Shown piece by piece: positions 1-11,100 of a DNA stretch of 64,000 bases. The notes under the pieces are model-generated. The model was not told the DNA's origin. It searched no databases and saw only the letters and a program-made list of their open reading frames with translations. Each line of letters opens with the position of its first letter. The first letter of the stretch is position 1. Source of the DNA: Carex sylvatica (taxonomy: Eukaryota; Streptophyta; Magnoliopsida; Poales; Cyperaceae); contig CAXKVR010000499.1 of the NCBI GenBank assembly GCA_964058845.1, forward strand, positions 1 to 64,000, given 5' to 3'. The translations under genes and the position numbers were made by a program.

Positions 1-34
1 AAACACTAATTTGCATGTAACATATTAATTACAG

Positions 35-1411
35 GACGTACCACAGTAATCACGCCGATAGAGATTGGAGTACGGCTTTCCTGGAGCACTACGACAGAGC
101 AGGGACCATGAGGGAGAACTTGTGGCATATGTCGGAGGATTATGAGACGCAGCTGCAGGGTCTCCCCTACTGAGATACCAGGCTTGGTACCTGCAGGTCG
201 GCATGGCATCAGTGTATCTTGAGAGAGATTACGGCAATTATCTCCGCTCCAAGATCTTCGAAGATGATGGTTATACTCCCACTGGCAAGAAAGGGGCTCG
301 TGATGTAAGTAATGCACCTAAAACAACTCATTTTGACCATCTTTTTAACCTTTTTTTCTAATGTTTCTTATTTTAATTTTTTTAGTTGCTACTAGCGGTT
401 AAAGGTGGAGCACATTCAATCGTTTGTCTTGGAAAGCGTGGCTTCAGGGCTTTTGGACACACAATGTTGAACTACTTTGCGCCTTGTATTGAGGGCCACG
501 GCCACGAGGCCAAGCTAGTTACGATGCTCAGAGACGCCGGAGAGGACATCGATTGGCGCAGAGTACATAGGGATGAGCCCGACGCGCCACCTGTTATGAC
601 TGCTGATATGCCACCAGAGCCCGCAGACCAGCCAGAGTGGGACTACCACCGTTGGGTTCTGGGCATGTCTAGTTGGCACGCCTATTTTGACCAGTATGGA
701 CGTCCGTGTCTTCCCCAGGTTCGGTATTATTTATTTTATGTCAAGTTAGTTAACATTTTCTCATTCAGTAAAGTAAGTTAGTTAAAATTTATTGAATTAT
801 TTGTTTCCTTGCAGGGTACTGCCTACATGCCGACACAGCCTGAGCACCAGACTAGATCCCCGGAGCTTCCTCAGGTTCGGTCTTCTTTATTTTATGTCAA
901 GTTAGTTAAAATTTTCTCCTTCAGTAAAGTACGTTAGTTAAAATTTAGTTAGTTAAAATTTATTGAATTATTTGTATCCTTGCAGGGTCTTGCCTATATT
1001 CCGACACAGCCTGAGCACCAGGCTCGATCTCCGGAGATTCAGTCTATGCATGCGTCTCAGGGCTTGGAGTTCAGCCTTGCAGATCTAGCTCCAGGTGATC
1101 AGTGGGATACAGCCGCTTCTCCTGCACCGCATCAACCGTATCCAGCGAGGGCTCACGATTGGGAGGCCTCTGGTAGCGGGACTCAGCCTGACTTATCCTT
1201 GTTTCATACCCCTCTGCCAGCTACACACGCCGCCGAGGATCCATGGGGTACAGCACTCACGATGAGCAGAGAGACTGAGCCCGAGGTTGAGATCACACCA
1301 GCTCGTGTGGCGCAGGAAGGAGAAGTACAGTGGAATAACTGGCATCGAGTTTTCACCAGAGAGAACAGAGGCAGACCAGCTGACCGATATTCCGATTTGC
1401 GGTATCGTTGA
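35..1411 (+). CDS. Unknown multi-exon protein, 3' part, convergent partner of the MULE transposase
   Basis: I do not recognise this family. Exons that read through in phase are about 204-304, 386-718, 815-874 and 986-1411 (stop TGA 1409-1411), joined by phase-0 GT-AG introns. An upstream open segment 35-170 in another frame ('...WSTAFLEHYDRAG...ENLWHMSEDYETQL') probably belongs to the same gene. It meets the next segment through a one-base frame change at a run of four C near 170, which may be a decay mutation. The 5' end lies outside the window. The C-terminal part is rich in Pro, Gln, Glu and Asp and has two copies of a TQPEHQ.RSPE motif from an exon duplication; it ends RGRPADRYSDLRYR. No transmembrane segment is seen. 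It is transcribed towards the transposase gene with the 176-bp array between, the layout of the two genes of maize MuDR, but I see no similarity to mudrB. It could also be an older host gene beside the element. Confidence 0.5.
719..1045 (+). repeat. Tandem duplication of an intron plus a 60-bp exon
   Basis: Bases 719-874 (intron then exon) are repeated at 875-1045 (intron then start of the last exon). Both introns begin GTTCGGT and contain TTTATTTTATGTCAAGTTAG, and both end TCCTTGCAG. Both exons begin with GG(T) and encode the TQPEHQ.RSPE motif. The second copy is 15 bp longer because TTAGTTAAAATTT is itself duplicated. The duplication keeps phase 0, so it adds 20 codons without breaking the frame. 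Confidence 0.85.
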
Positions 1412-1640
1412 TAGAGAGTTTTTTTATTGTTTTCTTTGTAGTGTTTTATGTTTTATTGTGTATTATGTACGCTGATAGCTTATTATGATTTTTGTTCTGA
1501 GTTTAGCTATGTTTTATGGTAGTATTTATACAACAGAAAAAATAATAAGAGAAACACTACATAATTAAGAACAAAAAACATACTAATAGAACCACTAAAT
1601 CAAAAACAAAAGAACAACAAAAGAACACTAAACAAAAAAA

Positions 1641-2902
1641 ACGAGTGTGCAAAGTTGGGGTCGGAATGAAAACGTCATCAGTTCGGGCTATTTTTGAGCT
1701 CTTATATCTCACGATCCGTTCGGAGATTTCGTATGAAACTTTACAGTCCTGTTTGGAAATGTCAACAATGTATGTCGCTCAATTTTCATGATTTTTGGAG
1801 ATAGTTTGCTCCGAGAACGAGTGTGCAAAGTTGGGGTCGGAATGAAAACGTCATCAGTTCGGGCTATTTTTGAGCTCTTATATCTCACGATCCGTTCGGA
1901 GATTTCGTATGAAACTTTACAGTCCTGTTTGGAAATATCAACAATGTATGTCGCTCAATTTTCATGATTTTTGGAGATAGTTTGCTCCGAGAACGAGTGT
2001 GCAAAGTTGAGGTCGGAATGAAAACGTCATCAGTTCGGGCTATTTTTGAGCTCTTATATCTCACGATCCGTTCGGAGATTTCGTATGAAAATTTACAGTC
2101 CTGTTTGAAAATGTCAACAATGTATGTCGCTCAATTTTCATGATTTTTGGAGATAGTTTGCTCCGAGAACGAGTGTGCAAAGTTGGGGTCGGAATGAAAA
2201 CGTCATCAGTTCGGGCTATTTTTGAGCTCTTATATCTCACGATCCGTTCAGAGATTTCGTATGAAACTTTACAGTCCTGTTTGAAAATGTCAACAATGTA
2301 TGTCGCTCAATTTTCATGATTTTTGGAGATAGTTTGCTCCGATAACGAGTGTGCAAAGTTGGGGTCGGAATGAAAACGTCATCAGTTCGGGCTATTTTTG
2401 AGCTCTTATATCTCACGATCCGTTCGGAGATTTCGTATGAAACTTTACAGTCCTGTTTGAAAATGTCAACAATGTATGTCGCTCAATTTTCATGATTTTT
2501 GGAGATAGTTTGCTCCGAGAACGAGTGTGCAAAGTTGGGGTCGGAATGAAAACGTCATCAGTTCGGGCTATTTTTGAGCTCTTATATCTCACGATCCGTT
2601 CAGAGATTTCGTATGAAACTTTACAGTCCTGTTTGAAAATGTCAACAATGTATGTCGCTCAATTTTCATGATTTTTGGAGATAGTTTGCTCCGAGAACGA
2701 GTGTGCAAAGTTGGGGTCGGAATGAAAACGTCATCAGTTCGGGCTATTTTTGAGCTCTTATATCTCACGATCCGTTCGGAGATTTCGTATGAAACTTTAC
2801 AGTCCTGTTTGAAAATGTCAACAATGTATGTCGCTCAATTTTCATAATTTTTGGAGATAGTTTGCTCTAAAAACGAGTGTGCAAAGTTGGGGTCGGAATA
2901 AA
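1641..2902. repeat. 176-bp tandem array, seven full units plus a partial one
   Basis: Units start at 1641, 1817, 1993, 2169, 2345, 2521 and 2697, each beginning ACGAGTGTGCAAAGTTG. Every spacing is exactly 176 bp, and a truncated eighth unit runs 2873-2902. The units differ by only a few substitutions and no length changes, so amplification was recent or is being homogenised. The array sits between the 3' ends of the two convergent genes of the MULE region. The length is nucleosome-like, as in many satellites, but seven copies inside a mobile element is a minisatellite, not a centromere. Confidence 0.95.
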
Positions 2903-2944
2903 AATATCTTACAATGTAAAATTTAAACAAAGGCATTTAAAACC

Positions 2945-3199
2945 CTATTTCTTATAAGCCGGTTTCTTAGCAGCTGGCTTCTTATCAGCCGGCTTCTTAG
3001 CAGTCGGCTTCTTATCAGCTGGCTTAAGAGTAGTTACTCCCGATGATGTGCTCGCCTTACCAGATCCGTATGAATTTTCAACAAAGTCATCGTCTGAAAG
3101 GGGAGGATGAACAATAGGTTGCGGACCAAATCTTTTTCTAAGAAAACAAAATTTACAGTGACATTCTCCTTGCTCGATACCTCGGTTGCTATCGTTCAT
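2945..3199 (-). CDS. Small lysine/alanine/proline-repeat ORF downstream of the transposase
   Basis: An 84-residue reading frame starts with ATG at 3199. It has a short Cys cluster (GECHCKFC) near the N-terminus, an acidic SDDDF stretch, and a C-terminal tail of repeated (A/T)KKPADKKP units resembling a basic histone-H1-like tail. A possible splice acceptor (TTGAACAG) lies directly before the ATG, so it may be a terminal exon or an alternative 3' exon of the transposase gene rather than a separate gene. No homologue is recognised. The internal peptide repeat and the open frame are the only support. Confidence 0.35.
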   Translation of the reverse strand: MNDSNRGIEQGECHCKFCFLRKRFGPQPIVHPPLSDDDFVENSYGSGKASTSSGVTTLKPADKKPTAKKPADKKPAAKKPAYKK

Positions 3200-3382
3200 C
3201 CTGTTCAACAACAAAACAAACATACTATAACGTGAATAAGTCATATCATAAAATATTAAAACATAAATAAATCATAACATAAACTAATACAATCCATTTA
3301 CATAAAATAATACAACACATTCACATAAAATAATACAACATGTAATCAAACGATACAATACAACTATACAAATTATATTAAG

Positions 3383-6300
3383 TCATCGTCTAAAATTCAA
3401 TCCCCTCAGCACACGAGATCCCCATGATGATGTGCTTCTTCTAGCTGGTTGTACTGCTTCTTCTTGCTGGTTTGCTGTACCAGATGGCCCTGCACCATAT
3501 GTGCTCGTCCCTCCTAGTTGAGATGTGCTCCTCCTAGGTGGTTGCAAAGCTTCTCCTTCCTCGTGTGCTGTACCAGATGGTCCCGCGTGAGATGTGCTCC
3601 TCCTTCCAGCTTGAGATGTGCTCCTCCTTCCAGCTTGAGATGTGCTCCTTCTCCGCTGGGTAGTACCTGAATGCCCTTGCATCCCAACCACCTCTTCTCC
3701 TGTCAGTACTTCTCCCATTGCCTCCCTAAACATCATAGTTGCATTTTCACGGAAGGTACGGCTTTTGGCTGTGCTGCGCCTCGACCCTTGCGATCCACTT
3801 GCCTCTGCCATAACTCGATCGTTTTCAGCTGCATTTGCTGCGTTACGAGAATCTGCAGACCCAATAAATGATATAGTAAGTTATTGAAAAATGTAATAAA
3901 ATATAATCATTGTTCAATATTACATACCTCGCATCTGCCTGTCGGTAGTGGAACGGCGAGGACGGTGCCCTATTTGCCTACCTTGCATTTCATCCATGGT
4001 CATTGGTTGACGGATGTGTTTTCTCCTACCATACCGTATCCAATCTTTGTTCGGCTCGTATTTTGGGGTAGTGGTCGTAGGCCATTCTTCAGGATTACCG
4101 TAGGAAACAAACAAGGCATTCCAAGTACTCAGAAGGTACTCCATTCTGTACCAGTGGGCAACAAATTGATCGGGGGACCAGCTGTTATGGCGACAAACCG
4201 CTAACACATGAGCGCACGGAATTCCAGTTAGTTGGATACCTCTGCATGTACATTCCACTGCTCTATCAGCTCCGAATGTCGCAATATACTTGAACTTTCT
4301 ATGTATAATGGACATAGTTCCATCCTGTGTTTGGACTACTGGGACATATTCATCTGGGCCCGTGACTTCGTACTTACCTTCGCCGTGCGAGTATGAGATG
4401 ACATCCATACCCACAGCTTTCTCCCACCGTTTGGCAAGCTTATCTTGTACCCGTTTGGAAAAAGGCTTACAAGCAGTGCTGTGCTCCATTGCTGCCTGCC
4501 GCCGCTGAACAAACCACCTGTTGCACTTGTAGAATGTCTCCTCAACAAGTGCAGCTACGGGCAACATTCGGGCCTCCTTAAAGACAGCGTTCAGGGACTC
4601 AGAGCCATTTTTTGTCATGATACCAAATCGATATCCTCCATCACAGGTTTGAAAGATTTTCTCATAATTTGACGGCTCCATGACATCATTAGGACGTACT
4701 TTGCCCACTCTCTTTAAAAAAGCATTACACTTCGGATTTTGCTGCAATAGAACAAAGTAAAATTAGATGAAATATACATGTCAAGGAAACAAAAATGATA
4801 TAACTTAGACAATATTAGACATACCATGGCAAATTCTTCGAACATCTCTTTCAGCCTTCTTGGCTTCTTCTTCCTGGCTCCTTGTTTGAACCTGGTTCCG
4901 TACCATTTGTCCTTTCCGCACGCCTGCACCAGGTTATCAGCAACATGCTGCATACAAAACCTGTGCACAAAATTATTCCCATCCCATCCGTATTCGGGTT
5001 TCAAAGCAGCTTTGATCGCCTTGTGTTGGTCTGATATAACACATACGAATCTATTAACACCAAGCACATGAATTCTAAACCACTGTAAGAAAAAACCCCA
5101 ATTCTCTTCATTCTCCTTCTGTACAATTCCAAATGCTAGAGGCAGCAATTGATTCTCGGCATCATAGCCGCAGGCCATCAAAAGCCGTCCCTCATACCGT
5201 CCAGAGAGGAAGGCTGCATCTATACTGATCACCGATCTCAAGTAATCAACTGCGGTGATGCATGGTCCATAAGCCCATGCGACGGCCCTAAATTGCTGCA
5301 CATCTTGCTTGACCAGTCCTGTATTTTTATTGATGCTCAGACTAGTCAGAAATTGGTGCCTCGAGCCGGGATTCTTGTCACATATCCCGATAAGCAATAG
5401 TTTCATAAAATTGTACGATTCCTCCCAACTCCCGAATTGTCGGGATACTGCAATCTCACGACCTCTCCAAAGTCGGTTGTACTTTGGGGTTATAGTTCGA
5501 AATCTAACCCTCATGCAGTTTGCCACACTCCGAATGCTCATACAGGGGTCTTTCTTAATGCTATCCTCGATGATATCTGCGATGATTGATGCCGTGAGTT
5601 GTGCATGGTCAGTCCTGGTGTACTCTGACGTGCATGTGTGAGGCGTGTCTTGCTCAGTTATTACCCATGTATCTTCATAATTTGTTGCTCTTGCCTTCAG
5701 GATAAAATGACAATTCTGAGTGTTGCATCTAATTTCCAACCGGGATTTGTCACTTTTGTGAGTATATATCTCCTGATTCTTGTCAACATGGTGCTCTCTG
5801 ATCTTTTTCGTCAGCTGTTTTTTATTTTCGAAGTACTGACCTTTTGCGAGCTCACTCTTGTATTCAACCCGATGACCGTAGTAAGAAACATCTGCTTCTC
5901 GAAAAGCAGATGTGTCATTGAAGTTTACGAACGGGTGAGTCTCAGAACGGCCACTTAATGGCATATTTCTATTCTGCCTCACAGTAGGCTGTGTGTATTC
6001 TCCTTCATCGGTATCATCTCCCTCATCATTATCGTCCCAGTGTTCTTCTCCCAATTCATCCCCAGTTTGTAGATTCTCCTCCGGTACTTCGTTCATAAAT
6101 TCAAATTCTGACTCGTGTGAATCCTCCTGTACTGGTGGCGGTCTGGGGTGAGGATTTGGTTCAGGCCCAGGTAAGAATGAAGGACCTCCCGACACATATA
6201 TAGGTGGGATAAAAGGTGGAGATTGTAGTCCGGGTGGGATCAAATGTGGAGGTTGAGGTGAATTACTATATATTTCTGGTTCTGGCGTTGGTTCGGGTAC

Positions 6301-6696
6301 GAATATAGGAGTGTGTGGTTCTGCATTTTGTTGATAATTTTCTGCAATATAATTTTGGCCTGAACTTCCAGACCCTGATCCTCTGTGAATCCTGCACGCA
6401 AAAACTTCGAATCCACTATCACCGGACCTCACAGTCCTGTTGATCAGGCCTCTTAATGCCACGTCATCTCCCAGTGCAATTCTGAGATACCTTCCTCCTT
6501 GGAGCACTCGGGCCATTATTTGTAATTCATAGCGGTTCCTATTGTAGCCGCTCAAATCGTAAATAAGCGTTTGCAACTCCTCAAATGAGAAATTTTCATC
6601 AACCCAACGCGTATTTACTGGAGGTTTGGAGTAACGTACACCATACTGGTCAGTTGTGAACTTTCCTCCAAAATGTACGAAAATTCCAACAGACAT
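3383..6696 (-). CDS. MuDR/MURA-type (MULE) transposase
   Basis: This is the transposase of a Mutator-like element and cuts and joins DNA at the element ends. Three exons read open in phase: 6696-4825, 4741-3928 and 3852-3383, about 1051 residues. I took the first ATG at 6696 (MSVGIFVHFGGKF). The order is an N-terminal domain and a Pro-rich acidic linker, then a MuDR/WRKY-GCM1-like zinc region (CNTQNCHF...HTC). The DDE core follows, with D about 493 (SIDAAF), D about 556 (SDQHKA), the FCMQH motif and E about 672 (NGSESLN). Next is a SWIM zinc finger with C788, C790, C800 and H802 (CTC...PCAH). The last exon is a basic tail of repeated RRSTSQAG units. All catalytic and zinc residues are present and no stop breaks the frame, so the gene could be active. 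Intron ends are GT-AG. Promoter and element terminus lie to the right (6760-7291). Confidence 0.9.
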
Positions 6697-6759
6697 GGCC
6701 AATAAACTACATTAATGAATGGTAAATATTTTGTCAGTTTACCAGTTCCAATTGTATAC

Positions 6760-7040
6760 AGCTGCCATCAGTATTAAACAGTCCTAAATTAATGGTATGT
6801 GAACAGTTAATATGTACTTATCAATTTGGGTCAACAGTACATACATAAATGAATAGTATGCGAACAGCAAATACGTAAGTGAATAGTTTGTCAACATTAA
6901 ATACGTAAGTGAACAGTAAATACGTACATGAACAGTACGTGAACAGTACATACGTAAGTGAACAGTACGTGAACAGTAAATACGTACATTAACAGTACGT
7001 GAACAGTAAATAAAATATTTAAAAAATAAACAGTACGTAC
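6760..7040. repeat. Subterminal GAACAGTA repeats of the MULE
   Basis: About a dozen imperfect copies of GTGAACAGTAAATACGTA and shorter GAACAGTA or GTACGTGAACAGTA units lie upstream of the transposase gene. Short repeats like these near element ends commonly serve as transposase binding sites or promoter elements; that role is inferred here from position only. Confidence 0.7.
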
Positions 7041-7165
7041 CTGTAGCAGCTCCTTCTCCTTCTCTCTTTCTCTCTCTTTCTCTTTCTCTCTCCCTCTCTT
7101 TCTCTCTCTTTCTCTTTCCCCTTCTCTCTTTCCTCTGGCTGAAGGCACCTTCTCCTTATAAGGAA
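7040..7165 (-). promoter_or_regulatory. Probable promoter and GA-rich leader of the transposase gene
   Basis: On the minus strand a TATA-like CCTTATAAGG (7153-7162) is followed by about 100 bp of GAGA-rich DNA leading towards the transposase start. The CT-rich plus strand runs 7043-7133. The poly(A) tract just outside (7164-7184) separates it from the palindromic terminus. Assignment rests on motif and position only. Confidence 0.45.
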
Positions 7166-7188
7166 AAAAAAAAAAAAAAAAAAACCCG

Positions 7189-7291
7189 GACCGCCCCATT
7201 TTTAGGCGGTCAGGGCATTTTTAAAAATTTGGCTGGAACCCTGTTATTTTTAATAATTTGTTTTTTTTTTTGGGTATTTTTAAAAATGTCG
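7189..7291. mobile_element. Right terminus of the MULE, with palindromic module
   Basis: A 23-bp module with arms GACCGCC / GGCGGTC (7189-7211) is followed by CAGGGCATTTTTAAAAA, a T run and GGGTATTTTTAAAAATGTCG, ending near 7291. The right end of the non-autonomous element at 31557-31657 has the same order and nearly the same words (GGCGGTCGGGGCAATTTTAA ... GGGTATTAATAAAAATGGCCG), so 7291 is my call for the element border. The matching left end would be outside the window, so the target duplication cannot be checked. Confidence 0.65.
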
Positions 7292-7853
7292 ATGAAATGG
7301 TGGTCTAGAATTGAAACCTTACATTGCAACTTTAATGACAAATGACAGCTCTATTCTTGAAGGTCGCTACTTTACATTGCAACCTTAGTAAATATCGAAT
7401 TCTACATAAATAATGGTTTTTTTTTATATTAAGGGTATATTTAAAGTTTTTGGGTCTGAGAGATAGGAGAAATAAATGATTTCAACCATACATATTTTCT
7501 TTGTCAACCATATCTAGATTCTAGTAATTAATTTAAACATTAAAAAGATTTTTGAAAGCTTTTTCTTTCTTTTTTAAAAACAAACAACTCAAAGAGAAAG
7601 CAAAAACTCTAGAAACCAGAATGGTAGAAATTAATAAGGCTCCATTTGGTTTTAGAATATTTTTTTTTTTCAATTTTTTTCACATCAAGATCAAGGGATG
7701 AAGCATTCTATCATTCTTATTAGAATTGAAATAAGGCTTCATTTAATAGAAACAAGGGATCAAGGCTCCATTTGATAGAAATAAAGCTCCAGAGATCAAG
7801 CATTCTATCATTCTCATTTAGAATTGAACGACTTAAAATAAAGCTCCAGAGAT
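7292..7853. other. Intergenic, AT-rich, no gene
   Basis: No supportable gene. At 7690-7860 a short phrase (CTCCAGAGATCAA, CATTCTATCATTCT) is repeated two or three times, giving a locally duplicated stretch next to the following inverted repeat. Confidence 0.6.
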
Positions 7854-8085
7854 CAAATTTTATATTTTTTGGAATTTTTTTACTATTTATTAAGCCACTT
7901 TGAAAATTGCTGATCCAACGGTGGCTTACCAAACAGTAAAAAACAGAAGCTACCGTTGGATCAGCGATTTTCAAAGTGGCTTAATAAATAGTAAAAAAAT
8001 TCTAAAAAATATAAAATTTGGTCTCCTAGTACATTTTAATATGGAGATGACATCTAACGGTTTAGATCGATCATTTGGACTTTAA
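7854..8085. mobile_element. Foldback MITE, truncated at the left
   Basis: A long inverted repeat: TTACTATTTATTAAGCCACT and GCTGATCCAACGGTGGCT on the left pair with AGCTACCGTTGGATCAGC and AGTGGCTTAATAAATAGTAA on the right. The right flank continues with the family core (GGTCTCCTAGTACATTTTAA, TATGGAGATGACATCTAACG, TTAGATCGATCATTTGGA) also seen at 30779-31202 and in the gene-intron MITEs. The matching left outer part is missing. Confidence 0.75.
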
Positions 8086-8147
8086 AAATCAGAAAACGAC
8101 TTGGTTGCACAGGAGGCTAGGAACAATCGATTTGATATTAGCCTATC

Positions 8148-8178
<31 letters not shown>

Positions 8179-11100
8179 TTTTTCATTTTTTTTGCACATC
8201 AAGGGATCAATAACACAAATTAAATTTCTAAATATTTATCGTGATGATCTAATCATTTTAATTTTATAGCATAATCGAAATTACAAAATTGTTATTTACA
8301 TATCCAATCACTGAGTTAAATTGAAACGTTGTGTAGAGGTCGCCAATAAATAAGTCAACTTGACGACTCAGCTTATGCTTCAAAATTGATAAATAAAATC
8401 TTATTATTATTTCTAGAAATGCATTTTATATTTGATAGACATTATTTTGTACACATAAAAACCGATAATTAAGGAAGAAGGGTAGTAGGTGGATGCATGG
8501 TTGCCATGTGTTTTCTCTAGTAAAATAAATTACGCTATTAATGGCACAATTTAAGCTACGGAGAATCCTACATTGTTTTCTCTAGTAAAAATTCAACTTG
8601 TATTGTTAAAACTTAAAAGGTTTCGTTTTTTTTTTTTTTTTCCTAAGGATACAAATTACTTTCTACACTTTTATTTGTATCCAAATGATCCTTATACTTC
8701 AGGGATTCTTCAATTTCTCTCAAAATATTCAGATTAAGTATTATTTCGAGAAACGACTGAAGACTAAATTGGTTCTTATTCAAAAGTGAAATAATCAATT
8801 TGGTGCAAAAAAAAAAAAAAAAAAAACAAAAACAAATTTGTCCTTCTTCTACAATTTAAAACCAATTGAATTCTTTTCAGAAATTTAAGATTATTTGATG
8901 TAATTTTAAAATTATTGATTCTTTTAAAAAATATATATATTAGGACCATGATCTGAATTTTTCTATCTTTATCCAGTAAAGAATAGTGGTGTCAATGATA
9001 CCCTTTTAACTGTTTATCTGTACCGTATTCGACAAGGCGGGTATGGGTAAGTTTAATTTTCGTTAGCTTATCGGATATGGGTATGGGTATGGGTATGAGT
9101 AATGATTTTTTTTTTATTAGATAAACGGGTAAAGGTACGGGTAAAAGCTATTTCGGGCCCGTTGTAATTATATAAAAAATTATATGATAATATTTGAGCA
9201 ATAATTAGTAATTTACTTTTATTATTCAGTGTATTTTTTGTTATAAGAAAAATGTAAAATATATTATTTTTATTTGCACGTTTTATTTTTTGGTTAAATA
9301 ATTAAGTTTGTCTGAAAAGATTCATGTTTTTAAATTCACTTGCTTTATTAAAAAAAAATTAGTTGAAATTGATTCCACATTTGTTTTTTTTTTATTGATA
9401 ATGTGATCGCGTATGTATAAAATGAATGAGTTTTGATTATTTTTTATTAAAAATATAATAAAACTAATTATTATATTAGTATTATTTGTTAGTTATCTGC
9501 TACTGTTTTGTTACTCAATAATTTAAAAGGTGTAAGAATAGAGTAAGGTAAAGTTAATCAGCTAAAAAACGGCTAATATTAATAGCTAGCTGTGAAATAC
9601 TACAAACACAATGACATTGTTTTGTTGGTAAAATAAATAAATTTAAGTCATACGTGCTTTATTTTTTCTACCCAATTAATATATTTTAGGGAATTTTTTT
9701 TATGCCACTTCAAAACTTGAAAATTATCAAATTGCTATCCCAAAACTTAAAATTATCAAATTGCCACTCTAAAATTATTCAAATTATGAAATTGCTCCAA
9801 TTATACATTTAATATACATATTGATTAAATTTATTCTGAAAAGTATTGTATTAAAAACGTATTTTAATATTTTTAACTTTATCATTTGAAGGGATAAAAT
9901 TAGAAAAACAGACTTTCCAGTACCCTTCCCTTCCAGTCAATCAAATTCGCCTCTCTTCGCTCTTCTATTCGCTTCTCTTCACCTCTCTTTCACCCTTCCA
10001 GTCAGAAAGCTTGTAAGAGCTAGAGAATCTCTTCTTCTTCGATCGGAAAACTAAACCTGAGAATCTGGTGACTTCAGCATAGAGGAGCGAAATTGATGCA
10101 GCAGGGTACTCCAGTAGTCGATCATTATGGTATTAACTATTAGAGTTACTGTTAGAGTTTGTTACTATTAGAATTTTCATTACTCAATATTAGTCGTATT
10201 AGTCTTAATTGAATTTTATGGACCAAAGATGGTTAATTGAAATTTATGGTGCTCAAATTGAGAATTTGCTCAAAGCAATTGGCCATGTGCTTTTGAATTT
10301 TGAATAGGGACATTGATATAGATAAAACCTTGGACATTGATAAAGAATGAAAAAGTTTTGTACAGTGGAGAAAGAAATTCCCAATTTTATGATGAAAGCA
10401 ACTCCCAAATTTATGATGAAAATCAACAGGTGGTTGTAGCTCAAATCTATGATGAAAATGAGTGACTGAACACGAGGGCAATACTGTCGATGAGTTACTG
10501 TTAATTGTTGTACCCTCTCTTATTTGGTTTTTCTTCATTCTTCTTGTATACAGGTACGAAGAAATCCTTCTCATAATGTTTGGTTCAGTACTGGACTGCT
10601 ACAAGTAGGTGCTGATGGATAAATTCACATAAGTGATTGCTAGCTATAAGCTAGTTAGTACCGGCATTGGATGTTGTTGCTTATATTGTTTTTTTGTTGT
10701 ACTGATTAGTTTTGAATATTTTTATAGTTAAGTGTGTATGAATGTATGTTATGTAAGCAATGATTTTTTTAAGCGATGTAATTGCCTATGTTTCATTAAT
10801 GGAAACCACTATCTATTGTTGAGGATTTGATATTTTTTTTTATGTATCTTTAATTGTTTTACTATATTATTTTTTCAAAATAAAAAAGTTGGATACAAGT
10901 GAATTGCTGAAGCCTCAAGTAGGCAATAACATCCATTGTTAATCTGATCAAGTCGGAAAGATATATAGAAAACAACATTGATTAAACATCCTTAAATAAT
11001 GCTTTAATTGAAAAATAATTAGTACAAAAGCTCGTTTGACATATTTCATGGTCTTTTTTTTTCAACAATGTTATTCATGATCTTTTTCTGCTTGCCAATT

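Noticed and set aside
1641..2902. Centromeric satellite
   Set aside because: The unit length fits, but seven copies between two transposon genes among active housekeeping genes is not a centromere.
6897..7199. 100-codon ORF with Arg/Glu repeats
   Set aside because: Produced by the GA-rich leader and the subterminal GAACAGTA repeats read backwards.
8990..9190. hAT element
   Set aside because: Subterminal-like GGGTATGGGTA runs, but no paired terminus or 8-bp duplication could be found.
10233..10574. 113-codon ORF on the minus strand
   Set aside because: Low-complexity Phe/His/Ser composition from repeated TTTATGATGAAA phrases; no homology or gene context.
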